From: Flavobacterium psychrophilum
GTDB taxonomy: Bacteria > Bacteroidota > Bacteroidia > Flavobacteriales > Flavobacteriaceae
Length of the DNA: 64,000 nucleotides
Direction: 5' to 3'
Assembly (NCBI GenBank): GCA_945860385.1
Contig: CAMAQD010000004.1
Location: 84,961 to 148,960 of the forward strand
A program made the translations under genes and the position numbers. Under the pieces are notes generated by a model that did no database searches, had not been told where the DNA came from, and saw only the letters and a list, made by a program, of their open reading frames with translations. Shown here piece after piece: positions 31,180 to 40,263 of the stretch; position 1 is the stretch's first letter; each line of letters starts with the position of its first letter.

Positions 31180-31405
31180 CGCAAAGTTCACAAAGTTTTT
31201 CGCAAAGTTCACGGAGTGTTAATTGTTGATTTTAAAAAATTTATCTTAAAATTTGTCCTTTCGACCAACGGGAGAAATCACATTTGTGGCTCTCATTTGT
31301 TGGGATTCCTCCTTTATCGGAATAACAAATAAAGGGTATGTTATTTCTGTAAAACTATAACATACAATCTGAAAACTGCTACCTGAAAACTGCAGCCTGA
31401 AATCT
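31180..31405. repeat. Composite of flavobacterial intergenic repeats
   Basis: Three repeat types lie side by side. First is a tandem imperfect 20-21-mer beginning CGCAAAGTTCAC (31180-31200 and 31201-31220). Second is a segment with TTTCGACCAACGGGAGAAATC and CCTTTAT/ATAAAGG (31257-31335) of a kind common in flavobacterial intergenic DNA. Third is an array of CTGAAAACTGC/CTGAAATCT units (31365-31405). No gene is present. Confidence 0.55.
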
Positions 31406-31406
31406 A

Positions 31407-33032
31407 CTACTTTTTCTTCTTATCGTAATTCAAGGTTTCCTTTCGGATTTTCATCGGGACATTTTCCTTGGCTTCTTCGTCTTTGCCTTGCTTGACTAGT
31501 TTATCGTTTTCTATATTTTCTTCTGGTGGAAAAATATCATCTTTCGACTTTATTCTTTCATCGCCACGCCAGACTAGGCCGCGTAGTTTTCTATCCGGTT
31601 CTAATAATTCTTTCTCGGGATAAATCGTGCCATCGACTTGCTTGAAAAAAGTGATGTCTTCTATTTCGTTTTTATCAAAAATAATATTGATTTTGCTACT
31701 CACATTTTTGTTAATGCCAATGAGTTCTTGAAAGTCATTTCGCATATAATAAATAACCTCGGTATTTTTTATAATATCGACGTCGTGGAGTTTTCCATCC
31801 AGAAATTTCCCGTACAGATTTTGTCCTTTGACTTGGTTAAAACCTGTTCCAAGCGTGTCTTTAGAAACTAGAAAAGTATTATTTAACACTTTAAGTGAGT
31901 CTAATTTTTTAGTGGTGTTATTTCCGATAAGATGCATTAAATCACCTGTAATCTGGCTTTCTCCATTCCAAAGTATTGGGTTTCCAATCAGTTTTGTTAA
32001 GGCTGTTTTTGAACTAGAATGTAGCGAATCGCATTTGCCGCTCATATCTATTTTGTAGAAACGGACGTTTTTGAAAGCGCGTATAATTCGGTTGCCTTCG
32101 GGTCCGGTGACCATCATTTTTTTTCCGTGAATATAGACCGAATCGTTTTCGACAAAGTTGACCGCCACAGCTCTTTTGGTCACAAACATCGAGTCTTGAT
32201 TTTTGTACAATTCGGCATAATGCCCTTTGATAATGCCTCGATTGACGGAATCTTTTATTTTTACGTTTCGAGTGGCTGAGGCAAATTCTCGATTTCGGTC
32301 ATAATACAAACTATCGCCTTCAATGAGTCGGTCATCGTATTTGATGTAGGACTTTCGAAGAAAATGCGCCAGATTTTTTTTGGTGTCATAAAACCCTTTT
32401 TCGGTATAAATAAAATTTGCTTTACTGGTAATTGTCGATGGTCCAAAAAGGTAGGAATGCCCAGAATTGCTGTAATAATCCAAGTGATTCGACTTGATAA
32501 CGTATTTAGGATTTGTGATGGTTACCGCCGTGAGGAATTGGAATTTTTTTTCGGAAACATAATATTTTCCAGATTTACTTTTTAGTGTATTATCTCTGTT
32601 GGTAATGGTTCCGTTTGTGTTGTAAAATACTTCTTGTGTATTTCGGTCAAAGTTGATGGTGTCCGTTACAAGAGTGGATTCTGGTGAACGCATTTTGGCA
32701 TTTCCTGTGGCAAATGCTATTTTCATATTGCCATTGTATTCGGCATATTTACTATTTAAAAATAAAGTATCACCTTGAACAAGCTGCACGTCTCCAAAGG
32801 CTTTGATGTAGTTCTCTTTTTGAAAATAATAGGCTTTGTTGCAGGTCATAATGATACCGTCGTGATTGATGCGCACATTACCAGTAAGTAGTGCAGCATC
32901 TGGAGCTTCGACTTGATTTACATCAAAATAGTCTGAATGATCTATAATAATTTTTTTTGGAGCCTGAGCCAAAAGGTTTTGGAAACTTAAAATTGCCAAG
33001 CAACAACTTATGAAAAAGAATACTTTCTTCAA
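31407..33032 (-). CDS. OstA-like protein (LptA/OstA domain, LPS-transport related)
   Basis: The 541-residue protein has a signal peptide (about 1-22, ending LLA|Q) and an OstA-like beta-jellyroll (about 25-250). The jellyroll has repeated AEYNGN, GNAKMRSPEST and ALLTGNVRINHDGIIMTCNKAYY motifs, as in LptA and the N-terminus of LptD. The C-terminal part is a longer beta-rich region ending in a charged tail (KETLNYDKKKK). It probably belongs to the LPS-transport bridge. Translation appears to start at TTG 33032, because the signal peptide begins there and no ATG is suitable; a TAAATTTG box lies 17 bases upstream. Confidence 0.85.
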   Translation of the reverse strand: MKKVFFFISCCLAILSFQNLLAQAPKKIIIDHSDYFDVNQVEAPDAALLTGNVRINHDGIIMTCNKAYYFQKENYIKAFGDVQLVQGDTLFLNSKYAEYNGNMKIAFATGNAKMRSPESTLVTDTINFDRNTQEVFYNTNGTITNRDNTLKSKSGKYYVSEKKFQFLTAVTITNPKYVIKSNHLDYYSNSGHSYLFGPSTITSKANFIYTEKGFYDTKKNLAHFLRKSYIKYDDRLIEGDSLYYDRNREFASATRNVKIKDSVNRGIIKGHYAELYKNQDSMFVTKRAVAVNFVENDSVYIHGKKMMVTGPEGNRIIRAFKNVRFYKIDMSGKCDSLHSSSKTALTKLIGNPILWNGESQITGDLMHLIGNNTTKKLDSLKVLNNTFLVSKDTLGTGFNQVKGQNLYGKFLDGKLHDVDIIKNTEVIYYMRNDFQELIGINKNVSSKINIIFDKNEIEDITFFKQVDGTIYPEKELLEPDRKLRGLVWRGDERIKSKDDIFPPEENIENDKLVKQGKDEEAKENVPMKIRKETLNYDKKKK

Positions 33033-33048
33033 TGGATTTATTTTTTGC

Positions 33049-33056
33049 CAAATTTA
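33049..33056 (-). promoter_or_regulatory. -7 promoter element of the OstA-like gene
   Basis: TAAATTTG on the minus strand; the TTG start codon follows after 16 bases, so the leader would be about 10 bases. Confidence 0.5.
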
Positions 33057-33170
33057 TGAAAAAGGAAACAACCGTAATCTATATTATGATTTATTTATAA
33101 CTCGATACAAGCTATCCAGATATAATTCGATTTAGAAAAAAATTTATCAACAAAAAGGAATACTGTTTCG

Positions 33171-33200
33171 TTGTAGTTCTAATTCTAGTGAATAGTTTTG
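33171..33200 (+). promoter_or_regulatory. Promoter of the GH13 amylase pair
   Basis: TTG at 33171-33173 and TAGTTTTG at 33193-33200 with a 19-base spacer; leader of about 110 bases to the ATG at 33317. Confidence 0.6.
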
Positions 33201-33316
33201 GATGAATTTTGAATAATTCTCAAATAGAAGACAAAAAAATAGTATTTTTAGAAGTTGTTAATTCATTTGGATTGAATTTCATAATTAGAACTAAAAATCA
33301 GGAAAAATAATTTACT

Positions 33317-35185
33317 ATGATGAAAAAAATAACTATTGTTGCAAGTATAAGCATACTACTTTTGGCAGCAGCCTGCAAAACCACCGCTATAAAAATGGAC
33401 ACAGTAAACAAAGTAACCTCACCTGAAAAGAAAGAAGTGGTCTATCAGGTTTTTAACCGATTGTTTGGAAATCAAAATACGACCAATAAACCTTGGGGAA
33501 CTATTGAAGAAAATGGAGTAGGGAAGTTCAATGATTTCAACGATAAAGCCTTGAAAGAAATCAAGGATTTGGGAGTTACGGCTGTTTGGTACACTGGAGT
33601 TCCACATCACGCTTTGATTCGCGATTACACTTCGATTGGTATTTCAAACGATGATCCCGAAGTGGTAAAAGGTCGTGCAGGTTCTCCATATGCTGTGAAA
33701 GATTATTATAATGTAAACCCTGATTTGGCTGTAAAGCCTGCCAATCGTTTGCAAGAATTTGAAGCCTTGATTACCCGCACTCACAAAGCTGGAATGAAGG
33801 TGATTATTGATATTGTTCCCAATCATATTGCCCGTAAATATGAAGGAAAAAGTAATCCAAAAGGCGTTCGTGATTTTGGTGCCGATGATGATGTTTCTGT
33901 TGAATACAAGCGCGACAATAACTTTTATTATATTCCAAATACCCGTTTTGAAATCCCAGACACAGCCAAACCTTTAAATGGTGAAAGTAACCCGCTAATT
34001 GACGGAAAATTTGAAGAATTCCCGGCAAAATGGACCGGTAATGGTTCAAGATTGGCAAAACCAGATAAAAACGATTGGTATGAAACGGTGAAAGTCAATT
34101 ACGGAATTCGCCCTGATGGTTCGAAAGACTTTCCAGAACTTCCTGCAGGTTTTGATACCAAATCGTATCAAGATCATTTCGATTTTTGGAAGGATAAAAA
34201 CGTACCTAATTCCTGGATCAAATTCCGTGATATTGCTTTGTATTGGACTGCCAAAGGTGTGGATGGTTTCCGTTATGATATGGCCGAAATGGTGCCAGTT
34301 GAATTTTGGAGTTATATGAATTCAGCGATAAAAGTGAATAATCCAGATGCTTTTTTGATGGCAGAAGTGTACAATCCAAATGAATATCGTAATTATATTC
34401 GCCTTGGCAAAATGGATTATTTGTATGACAAAGTCGAAACCTACGACCATTTAAAAGCAGTAATCCAAGGAAAAACTTGGCCTGATGGACTTTCAGATAT
34501 TCAGCATCGCATGGCTGATATTGAGCATCATATGCTTAAGTTTTTAGATAATCACGACGAGCAACGTTTGGCAAGTCCTGAATTTGCTGGAACGCCAGAA
34601 AAAGGAAAACCACTTATGGTAGTTTCGGCAACGATAAGTACTGCGCCAACGATGATTTATTTTGGTCAGGAAGTAGGAGAAGCTGGAAATGAAAACGCAG
34701 GTTTTGGAACGCATTCCCGAACTTCAATTTTCGATTATATTGGAGTTCCCAACCATCAACGATGGATGAATGGCGGGAAATTTGATGGAGGACAACTTTC
34801 GCAGAGCGAAAAAGATCTGCGTGATTTTTACAAAAGATTATTGAATTTTTCTATCAATAGTTCTGCTTTGATGGGAAATTTTCAGGAAATACAAACGGCC
34901 AATCGCAACATTACACCGGGTTATGACATTGCTATTTATTCCTACACTCGTTGGTCTGATACCCAAAAATTGATTGTTGTAACTAATTTTTATTCGTTGG
35001 CTTCCAGTAATTTCGACCTTAGAATTCCTGCTGATATTATTCAAAAATGGAACCTGAAAGATGGAACTTACACTATAACAGATCAATTGTATCATAAGAA
35101 AACTACTCAATTGCGAGTAGAAAACGGAGAAGGAAAAGCGCAAATAAGTATTGCTCCTTCAGAATCGTTTATTTTTCAGTTGTAA
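33317..35185 (+). CDS. GH13 alpha-amylase family lipoprotein
   Basis: The 622-residue glycosidase has a lipoprotein signal with lipobox AAAC (Cys about 20). A GH13 barrel follows, with the conserved DIVPNHIAR region near residue 172, nucleophile Asp321 in GFRYDMAE, acid/base Glu350 in AEVYN and transition-state Asp414 in LDNHDEQR. It should cleave alpha-1,4-glucans (starch, maltodextrin) at the cell envelope. It is followed after 31 bases by a second GH13 gene, so the two form one operon. A SusC/SusD pair is absent. Confidence 0.9.
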   Translation: MMKKITIVASISILLLAAACKTTAIKMDTVNKVTSPEKKEVVYQVFNRLFGNQNTTNKPWGTIEENGVGKFNDFNDKALKEIKDLGVTAVWYTGVPHHALIRDYTSIGISNDDPEVVKGRAGSPYAVKDYYNVNPDLAVKPANRLQEFEALITRTHKAGMKVIIDIVPNHIARKYEGKSNPKGVRDFGADDDVSVEYKRDNNFYYIPNTRFEIPDTAKPLNGESNPLIDGKFEEFPAKWTGNGSRLAKPDKNDWYETVKVNYGIRPDGSKDFPELPAGFDTKSYQDHFDFWKDKNVPNSWIKFRDIALYWTAKGVDGFRYDMAEMVPVEFWSYMNSAIKVNNPDAFLMAEVYNPNEYRNYIRLGKMDYLYDKVETYDHLKAVIQGKTWPDGLSDIQHRMADIEHHMLKFLDNHDEQRLASPEFAGTPEKGKPLMVVSATISTAPTMIYFGQEVGEAGNENAGFGTHSRTSIFDYIGVPNHQRWMNGGKFDGGQLSQSEKDLRDFYKRLLNFSINSSALMGNFQEIQTANRNITPGYDIAIYSYTRWSDTQKLIVVTNFYSLASSNFDLRIPADIIQKWNLKDGTYTITDQLYHKKTTQLRVENGEGKAQISIAPSESFIFQL

Positions 35186-35216
35186 TCTTTTATAGTTTTA
35201 ATAATTCTCTTTTTCA

Positions 35217-37022
35217 ATGAAAAAATCAGTAACAATTAGTTTGTTATTTTTAGCATTCTTGCCTTCTTATGCTCAAAATGATTTCACTCCCACTTGGAGC
35301 AAAGGTGTAGTTTGGTATCAAATATTTCCCGACAGGTTTCATAATGGTGACCCTTCAAACGATCCAAAAGTGACCGATCAAGATGGAGCTTATCCATTTG
35401 ATAGTACTTCCGATTTTCAAATTCATCCTTGGTTAAGCGATTGGTATGAGATGCAACCTTATGAAAAGAAAAACGGAAAAGATGTTTTTTATAATATTCA
35501 AAGAAGACGCTACGGAGGAGATTTGCAAGGGATTATCGATAAATTAGATTATTTGCAATCTTTGGGAATCAATGCTATTTATATGAACCCTATTTTTTGG
35601 GCACCTTCTTCTCATAAGTACGATGCTTTGTGTTATCATCATGTTGATCCCAGTTTTGGCCCAGATCCAGAAGGCGATAAAAAAATGATACTGAATGAGG
35701 ATCCATTAAATCCAGAGAAATGGGTTTGGACAAAAGCAGATTTACTTGCCCTTAAACTTATAGATGAGGTTCACAAACGAAAAATGTTTATCATATTTGA
35801 TGGTGTTTTCAACCACTTGGGAGTAAATAGTTTTGCTTTTCGCGATGTTGCCGAAAAACAACAAGAGTCAGCGTATAAAGATTGGTTTATGGTTGACAGT
35901 TGGAAAGATACTGCCAAAGGCACCAAGTTTGAATATCAAGGTTGGTTTGGTGTAAAAACCTTGCCCGAATTTAAAGAGGATAATAATGGAATAGTTTCAG
36001 GTCCTAAACAATATATTTTTGATGCCACAAAACGTTGGATGAATCCAATGAATAAAGGAACTCAATATGGAATAGACGGTTGGCGTTTGGATGTGGCGTA
36101 TTGTATTGCCCATCCTTTTTGGAAAGATTGGAGAAAATTGGTAAAATCTGTCAACTCTAAAGCCTATCTGACTGCTGAATTGGTTGATCCTATCGACAAA
36201 ACAAAACCTTATTTGAGCGGAGACGAATTTGATGCGACCATGAATTATAATTTTTCTTTCCTTGTTCACGATTTTTTTGTTCAGGATTTAAAAGGGAGTT
36301 CGGTTAGTCAGTTTGATTCAAAATTGAAAGAATTGCGTGAAGGATTTGGCGAAGGTGTTGCTATGAATATGCAAAATTTGGTTGGAAGTCACGATGCCAC
36401 CCGAATTGGTAGTGCTGTCGCAAATCCAGATGGGAAGAAATTTGGCGATTGGGGCGATTATTTTAACTGGAGTCAGAAGAGCAACAATAAAAATTATAAT
36501 GCTCGGAAACCCACTGCCAAACAACTGGAAAAACAAAAACTTATTGCTGTATTTCAGCTATTGTATTTGGGTGCGCCAATGATTTATTATGGTGACGAAT
36601 CTGGAATGTGGGGCAGTAACGACCCGGATTGTCGCAAACCAATGGTTTGGGCTGAGAAAAATTATAGTGCGGAAACATTCAATCCTGACCAAAGCAAACA
36701 CGAAGCTGATAAAGTGGAATTCAAATCGGATTTATTCCAGTGGTACAAGAAATTTATTGGTTTACGCAATCAATACAAAGCTATAAAATCGGGCAATTTC
36801 ACCACAATTGATACAAATGATGCAGCGAAAACTTATGCTTTTAGCAGAAAATTGGGTAGTGAAGAAGTGATCGTCATCCTCAATCGAAGTGATAAAATGG
36901 TAATTTTTGCCAATCCAATTCTAAAAAAAGGTAATTACAAAGATGTGTTTACAAAGAAAGCGCCAAAAAAGGTGACAATACAACCTATGAGTGTTGTGGT
37001 GTTGAGTAATACGGTTCGCTAA
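35217..37022 (+). CDS. GH13 alpha-amylase/neopullulanase-like enzyme, exported
   Basis: The 601-residue enzyme has a signal peptide (about 1-19, ending SYA|Q). The start of the barrel, WSKGVVWYQIFPDRFHNGDP, is typical of neopullulanase and cyclomaltodextrinase-like GH13 members. Catalytic residues are Asp292 (GWRLDVAYC), Glu321 (TAELVD) and Asp393 (GSHDATR). It lacks a lipobox, so it is probably periplasmic, acting on products of the surface lipoprotein amylase; this division of labour is inference. A strong terminator follows. Confidence 0.9.
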   Translation: MKKSVTISLLFLAFLPSYAQNDFTPTWSKGVVWYQIFPDRFHNGDPSNDPKVTDQDGAYPFDSTSDFQIHPWLSDWYEMQPYEKKNGKDVFYNIQRRRYGGDLQGIIDKLDYLQSLGINAIYMNPIFWAPSSHKYDALCYHHVDPSFGPDPEGDKKMILNEDPLNPEKWVWTKADLLALKLIDEVHKRKMFIIFDGVFNHLGVNSFAFRDVAEKQQESAYKDWFMVDSWKDTAKGTKFEYQGWFGVKTLPEFKEDNNGIVSGPKQYIFDATKRWMNPMNKGTQYGIDGWRLDVAYCIAHPFWKDWRKLVKSVNSKAYLTAELVDPIDKTKPYLSGDEFDATMNYNFSFLVHDFFVQDLKGSSVSQFDSKLKELREGFGEGVAMNMQNLVGSHDATRIGSAVANPDGKKFGDWGDYFNWSQKSNNKNYNARKPTAKQLEKQKLIAVFQLLYLGAPMIYYGDESGMWGSNDPDCRKPMVWAEKNYSAETFNPDQSKHEADKVEFKSDLFQWYKKFIGLRNQYKAIKSGNFTTIDTNDAAKTYAFSRKLGSEEVIVILNRSDKMVIFANPILKKGNYKDVFTKKAPKKVTIQPMSVVVLSNTVR

Positions 37023-37040
37023 TTTTCTAAAATAACATTA

Positions 37041-37088
37041 GCAAAAAAAAAGCTGAAACAAAATTAAATTTTGTTTCAGCTTTTTTTT
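37041..37088. terminator. Bidirectional terminator after the amylase operon
   Basis: Stem AAGCTGAAACAAAATT / AATTTTGTTTCAGCTT (37050-37065, 37067-37082) with A run before and T run after, between convergent genes. Confidence 0.9.
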
Positions 37089-37123
37089 AATTGCCTCTTC
37101 AAAGCTTCTTTTATTATCGAATT

Positions 37124-37567
37124 TTAAAATCTATTTGTTTCTAAAATCAATTGACTGCCAGGATATTGTGCATCGGCATTGTCTTCAGCAGTAATGAATA
37201 TTTTTGTAGGTTTAAATGCTGTGACAGTTTCAAAGGAAGCTTTTAGTTTTGATGATATAAATTTAGTGTCACTTTTTATTTGTCCAATGTTTTTAACTTG
37301 AGATTCATCGGTTTCCATCCAAACGACATACACTTTTCTTGCAGGTTCCAATCTGTTCACTTCTGCCAAATCGTCTATTTTTATTTTAACGACATAATTC
37401 TTGTTGTTGTCTTTATCGACAGTAACTTGACCTCGTGCAGCAGGAACAACTGATGAATTTTGGAAGGTGATTTTTTTGGCACAAGAAGAGAAAGATAATA
37501 ACATTACAATTGCTAAAGCACCTAATAATAGATTTCTTGAGAAGAAATTTAATTTTAAAGTTTTCAT
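37124..37567 (-). CDS. Predicted lipoprotein, unknown function
   Basis: The 147-residue product has a signal with lipobox SFSSC (Cys about 29). A single small beta-rich domain of about 115 residues follows (VPAARGQVTVDKDNNKNYVV, then ARKVYVVWMETDES and FKPTKIFITAEDNADAQYPG). The pattern recalls anti-sigma-factor-type beta domains, but the similarity is too weak to name a family. It lies 118 bases after the superoxide dismutase gene on the same strand and may be cotranscribed with it. Confidence 0.6.
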   Translation of the reverse strand: MKTLKLNFFSRNLLLGALAIVMLLSFSSCAKKITFQNSSVVPAARGQVTVDKDNNKNYVVKIKIDDLAEVNRLEPARKVYVVWMETDESQVKNIGQIKSDTKFISSKLKASFETVTAFKPTKIFITAEDNADAQYPGSQLILETNRF

Positions 37568-37685
37568 TTTATTTGAATTTTTATTTGTTTACACTATACC
37601 TACAAAGGTTAGACTTTAGTAGGGGATAGTTCTTATAAAAATTCACGAATGAATTGTAAAATTCACAGGTTTTATAGGGAAGTTT

Positions 37686-38456
37686 CTATTTTTTTAAAGC
37701 TTCCTCATAATTTTCGCTTACTTTTTTCCAATTGATTATATTAAAAAAAGCATCGACATAATTTTTTCGTTTGTATTGGTAATCCAAGTAGTACGCGTGT
37801 TCCCAAAGGTCTAAAGCCAAAATAGGTTTTCCGGGAACTGTAGCATTTCGCATCAAAGGATTGTCTTGATTTTGGGTATTTGTAATTTGAAGATTGCCTG
37901 AGCGATCTACAATAAGCCAAACCCAACCAGAACCAAATTGTTTTGTTGCTTCGTCTTTGAATGCAGTGGTAAATTCGGAAAAAGAGCCAAACTTTTTGGT
38001 AATGGCAGCTGACAAAGTATCTTGTGGCTGTCCGCCAGCTTTAGGACCTATACATTTAAAATATAAGGAATGATTGTAATATCCGCCAGCATTATTTTTG
38101 ATATCAAGAACACTTGGATCTAATTTAGCCAATACTTCTTCGATGGTTAGATTTTCTAATGGAGTTCCTACAATCGCTTTATTCAAATTATTAGTGTAAG
38201 TCAAATAATGCTTAGAATAATGGTTTTCCATCGTGAATACTGAAATATTTGGTGCTAAAGCATCATAAGCATAAGGTAATTTTTCGAGTTGAAAGGAACC
38301 TTCATCTGCTTTCACATCGTCAGGCATTCCCATAATCACCTTTTCTTCGGCAGTTGGTAAGGGCACTTCGACAACTTCAGTGTATTTTTTGTTGTTGCAA
38401 GAAAGAAGTAGTATAAGCAGAAATAAATTGGTTATAATAAATTTTATCTTTTGCAT
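37686..38456 (-). CDS. sod: Exported Fe/Mn superoxide dismutase lipoprotein
   Basis: The 256-residue protein is an iron/manganese superoxide dismutase preceded by a lipoprotein signal (lipobox LLLSC, Cys20) and a 35-residue linker. All four metal ligands are present: His79 in MENHYSKHY, His129 in YYNHS, Asp216 and His220 in LDLWEHAYYL. It therefore should detoxify superoxide in the periplasm or at the outer membrane, unlike the usual cytosolic enzyme. The start ATG 38456 is preferred to an upstream TTG. It lies 10 bases after the acyl-CoA-binding protein gene, in the phospholipid operon. Confidence 0.9.
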   Translation of the reverse strand: MQKIKFIITNLFLLILLLSCNNKKYTEVVEVPLPTAEEKVIMGMPDDVKADEGSFQLEKLPYAYDALAPNISVFTMENHYSKHYLTYTNNLNKAIVGTPLENLTIEEVLAKLDPSVLDIKNNAGGYYNHSLYFKCIGPKAGGQPQDTLSAAITKKFGSFSEFTTAFKDEATKQFGSGWVWLIVDRSGNLQITNTQNQDNPLMRNATVPGKPILALDLWEHAYYLDYQYKRKNYVDAFFNIINWKKVSENYEEALKK

Positions 38457-38466
38457 AATCAAGTAT

Positions 38467-38730
38467 TTATAATAATGAATTTATGATTTCTATATAATGT
38501 TCTTTGGCTTCATCCACAGATAAATGACTGATTTGAATCCACGCATTGGTTTTGAAAGCATTTCTTAAATCATAACTTTCAGAATGATTGTAACTAAGTG
38601 AGCCAAATGTGGCTTGTTTATAAAAAGCGTAAAGTCTTAGTTGGACATCCTGAGGAAGCGATGCCTGAGTCATATTCGAAGCAACTTCAACCGCTTCCAG
38701 AAAACGAGTATCTAAATCTTTATTATCCAT
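38467..38730 (-). CDS. Acyl-CoA-binding protein
   Basis: The 87-residue product matches the four-helix ACBP family: RFLEAVEVASNM, LPQDVQLRLYAFYKQATFGS (the YKQAT acyl-CoA-binding core), NAWIQISHLSVDEAKEHYIE. ACBP is mostly eukaryotic but occurs in some bacteria; it holds long-chain acyl-CoA in the cytoplasm. The gene overlaps psd by 8 bases and precedes sod by 10, within a phospholipid-synthesis operon that suits an acyl-CoA carrier. Confidence 0.9.
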   Translation of the reverse strand: MDNKDLDTRFLEAVEVASNMTQASLPQDVQLRLYAFYKQATFGSLSYNHSESYDLRNAFKTNAWIQISHLSVDEAKEHYIEIINSLL

Positions 38731-39382
38731 TCATTTTTGTTGCGATAATCGTTTTACCTCCAATGGCTTTTTGGTTGAGAACCACATTAATTGGTGTTCC
38801 CAAAGGCAAAAACAAATCGACTCTGGAACCAAATTTTATAAAACCAGCATCTTCACCCTGAACAACTTGCATTCCTTCTTTGGCATAATTTACGATTCTT
38901 TTTGCCAAAGCTCCAGCAATTTGACGATATAAAACTTCGCCAAAGGTTTTGCTTTCGATAACAATTGTTGTTCTTTCGTTTTCTTCGCTCGCTTTTGGAT
39001 GCCAGGCTACCAAGAATTTTCCTGGATGATATTTACTAAATTTGACGAGGCCACTAAGAGGATAACGCGTTACGTGTACATTTATTGGAGACATAAATAT
39101 GGAAACCTGAATGCGTTTTTCTTTGAAATATTCACCTTCATACACTTCTTCAATAACAACCACTTTTCCATCCACTGGAGACAGGATTTGATTTTCGTCT
39201 AAGATAAAATTACGTTTTGGATTTCTGAAAAACTGTAAAATGATAATCAATAACAATAAAGTAGTTATTTGAATGGTCATTTTGATCCAATTGGTGTCAA
39301 TGAATTTGTCGGATACTAAAAGTACGATAGCCGTAACTACTGTTCCTATTAATATCGATTGTGCGCCCTCTTTATGAAACAT
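38723..39382 (-). CDS. psd: Phosphatidylserine decarboxylase (short proenzyme type)
   Basis: Forms phosphatidylethanolamine from phosphatidylserine. The 219-residue protein has N-terminal membrane helices (about 10-50) and the motif FFRNPKR. It also has the SPVDGKVV region near residue 66, conserved His residues in SPINVHVTRYP, and a C-terminal FGSRVDLFLP containing the Gly-Ser self-cleavage site that creates the pyruvoyl group. It overlaps cdsA by 11 bases and the ACBP gene by 8, so expression is tightly coupled. Confidence 0.92.
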   Translation of the reverse strand: MFHKEGAQSILIGTVVTAIVLLVSDKFIDTNWIKMTIQITTLLLLIIILQFFRNPKRNFILDENQILSPVDGKVVVIEEVYEGEYFKEKRIQVSIFMSPINVHVTRYPLSGLVKFSKYHPGKFLVAWHPKASEENERTTIVIESKTFGEVLYRQIAGALAKRIVNYAKEGMQVVQGEDAGFIKFGSRVDLFLPLGTPINVVLNQKAIGGKTIIATKMNG

Positions 39383-40262
39383 AATATAGAATTTGATAAA
39401 ATAAAAATATAATTGGTGCTACAAATATAACACTATCTAGACGATCTAGAATGCCTCCATGACCGGGCATTATGTTTCCGCTGTCTTTTACTCCAGCAAT
39501 ACGTTTGAATTTGGATTCTATTAAATCACCAATTGTTCCTATAACACCGACAATAACCGCTATTGATATCCATATCAGGATCGATTTTTGGCTAAATTCA
39601 GGATTGGGCCTAATGTAATATTTTGATATTAAAAAACCTGCTAAAACAGCAAAAATAATTCCGCCAAAGAATCCTTCGATGGTTTTTTTAGGAGATATTT
39701 TTTCGAATAATTTGTTTTTGCCTATAGATTTTCCAACAATGTAAGCAAAGGTGTCGTTTGTCCAAACCAATATAAATAATCCAATTATAATTTTAGGATT
39801 GTAGTCATTTACTCCAAATGAAATTTTTGTAATGAAAATAAAAGGCAGTATAATGTACCCTAACAAATACAAATATTTTGAAGAAATGCTTATTTTTTGA
39901 ATGTTATCATAGAACAAGAAAAGGATGCATTTTACGGATACAACTAATGCTATAACCAACAGAACTAAGTCAAGTTGCTGTATGTTGATGCGTATTTCAA
40001 AAGCAGTGTCAAAAGCCTGATTAATGGCGTCTGTTGTGATTTTATTGTAATGACTTATTAGTGTTACCGCTGTATATAATAAGGTTCCAAAAAGAATTGG
40101 AAGTACTTTATGTATTTGAATTAAATTGCAAAATTCATAAATGGCGATTATCAAAAAAATCCCGAACAGTATAAAAAAACTTTCAGTCGAAAACAGTATT
40201 GAAGTCAGTAATAAAATTACATAAATAGCACCAGATATAGTTCTCTTGAGTGTTTCATTCAT
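39372..40262 (-). CDS. cdsA: Phosphatidate cytidylyltransferase
   Basis: Makes CDP-diacylglycerol from phosphatidic acid and CTP, feeding all phospholipid synthesis. The 296-residue membrane protein has about eight transmembrane helices and the C-terminal CdsA signature SKFKRIAGVKDSGNIMPGHG followed by GILDRLDS. It overlaps psd by 11 bases and follows the LUD-domain gene by 1 base, forming the operon LUD-cdsA-psd-ACBP-sod. Confidence 0.95.
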   Translation of the reverse strand: MNETLKRTISGAIYVILLLTSILFSTESFFILFGIFLIIAIYEFCNLIQIHKVLPILFGTLLYTAVTLISHYNKITTDAINQAFDTAFEIRINIQQLDLVLLVIALVVSVKCILFLFYDNIQKISISSKYLYLLGYIILPFIFITKISFGVNDYNPKIIIGLFILVWTNDTFAYIVGKSIGKNKLFEKISPKKTIEGFFGGIIFAVLAGFLISKYYIRPNPEFSQKSILIWISIAVIVGVIGTIGDLIESKFKRIAGVKDSGNIMPGHGGILDRLDSVIFVAPIIFLFYQILYYVS

Positions 40263-40263
40263 A

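Noticed and set aside
31180..31220. CRISPR-like tandem repeat at CGCAAAGTTCAC
   Set aside because: Only two adjacent copies with no spacers; it fits an intergenic repeat.
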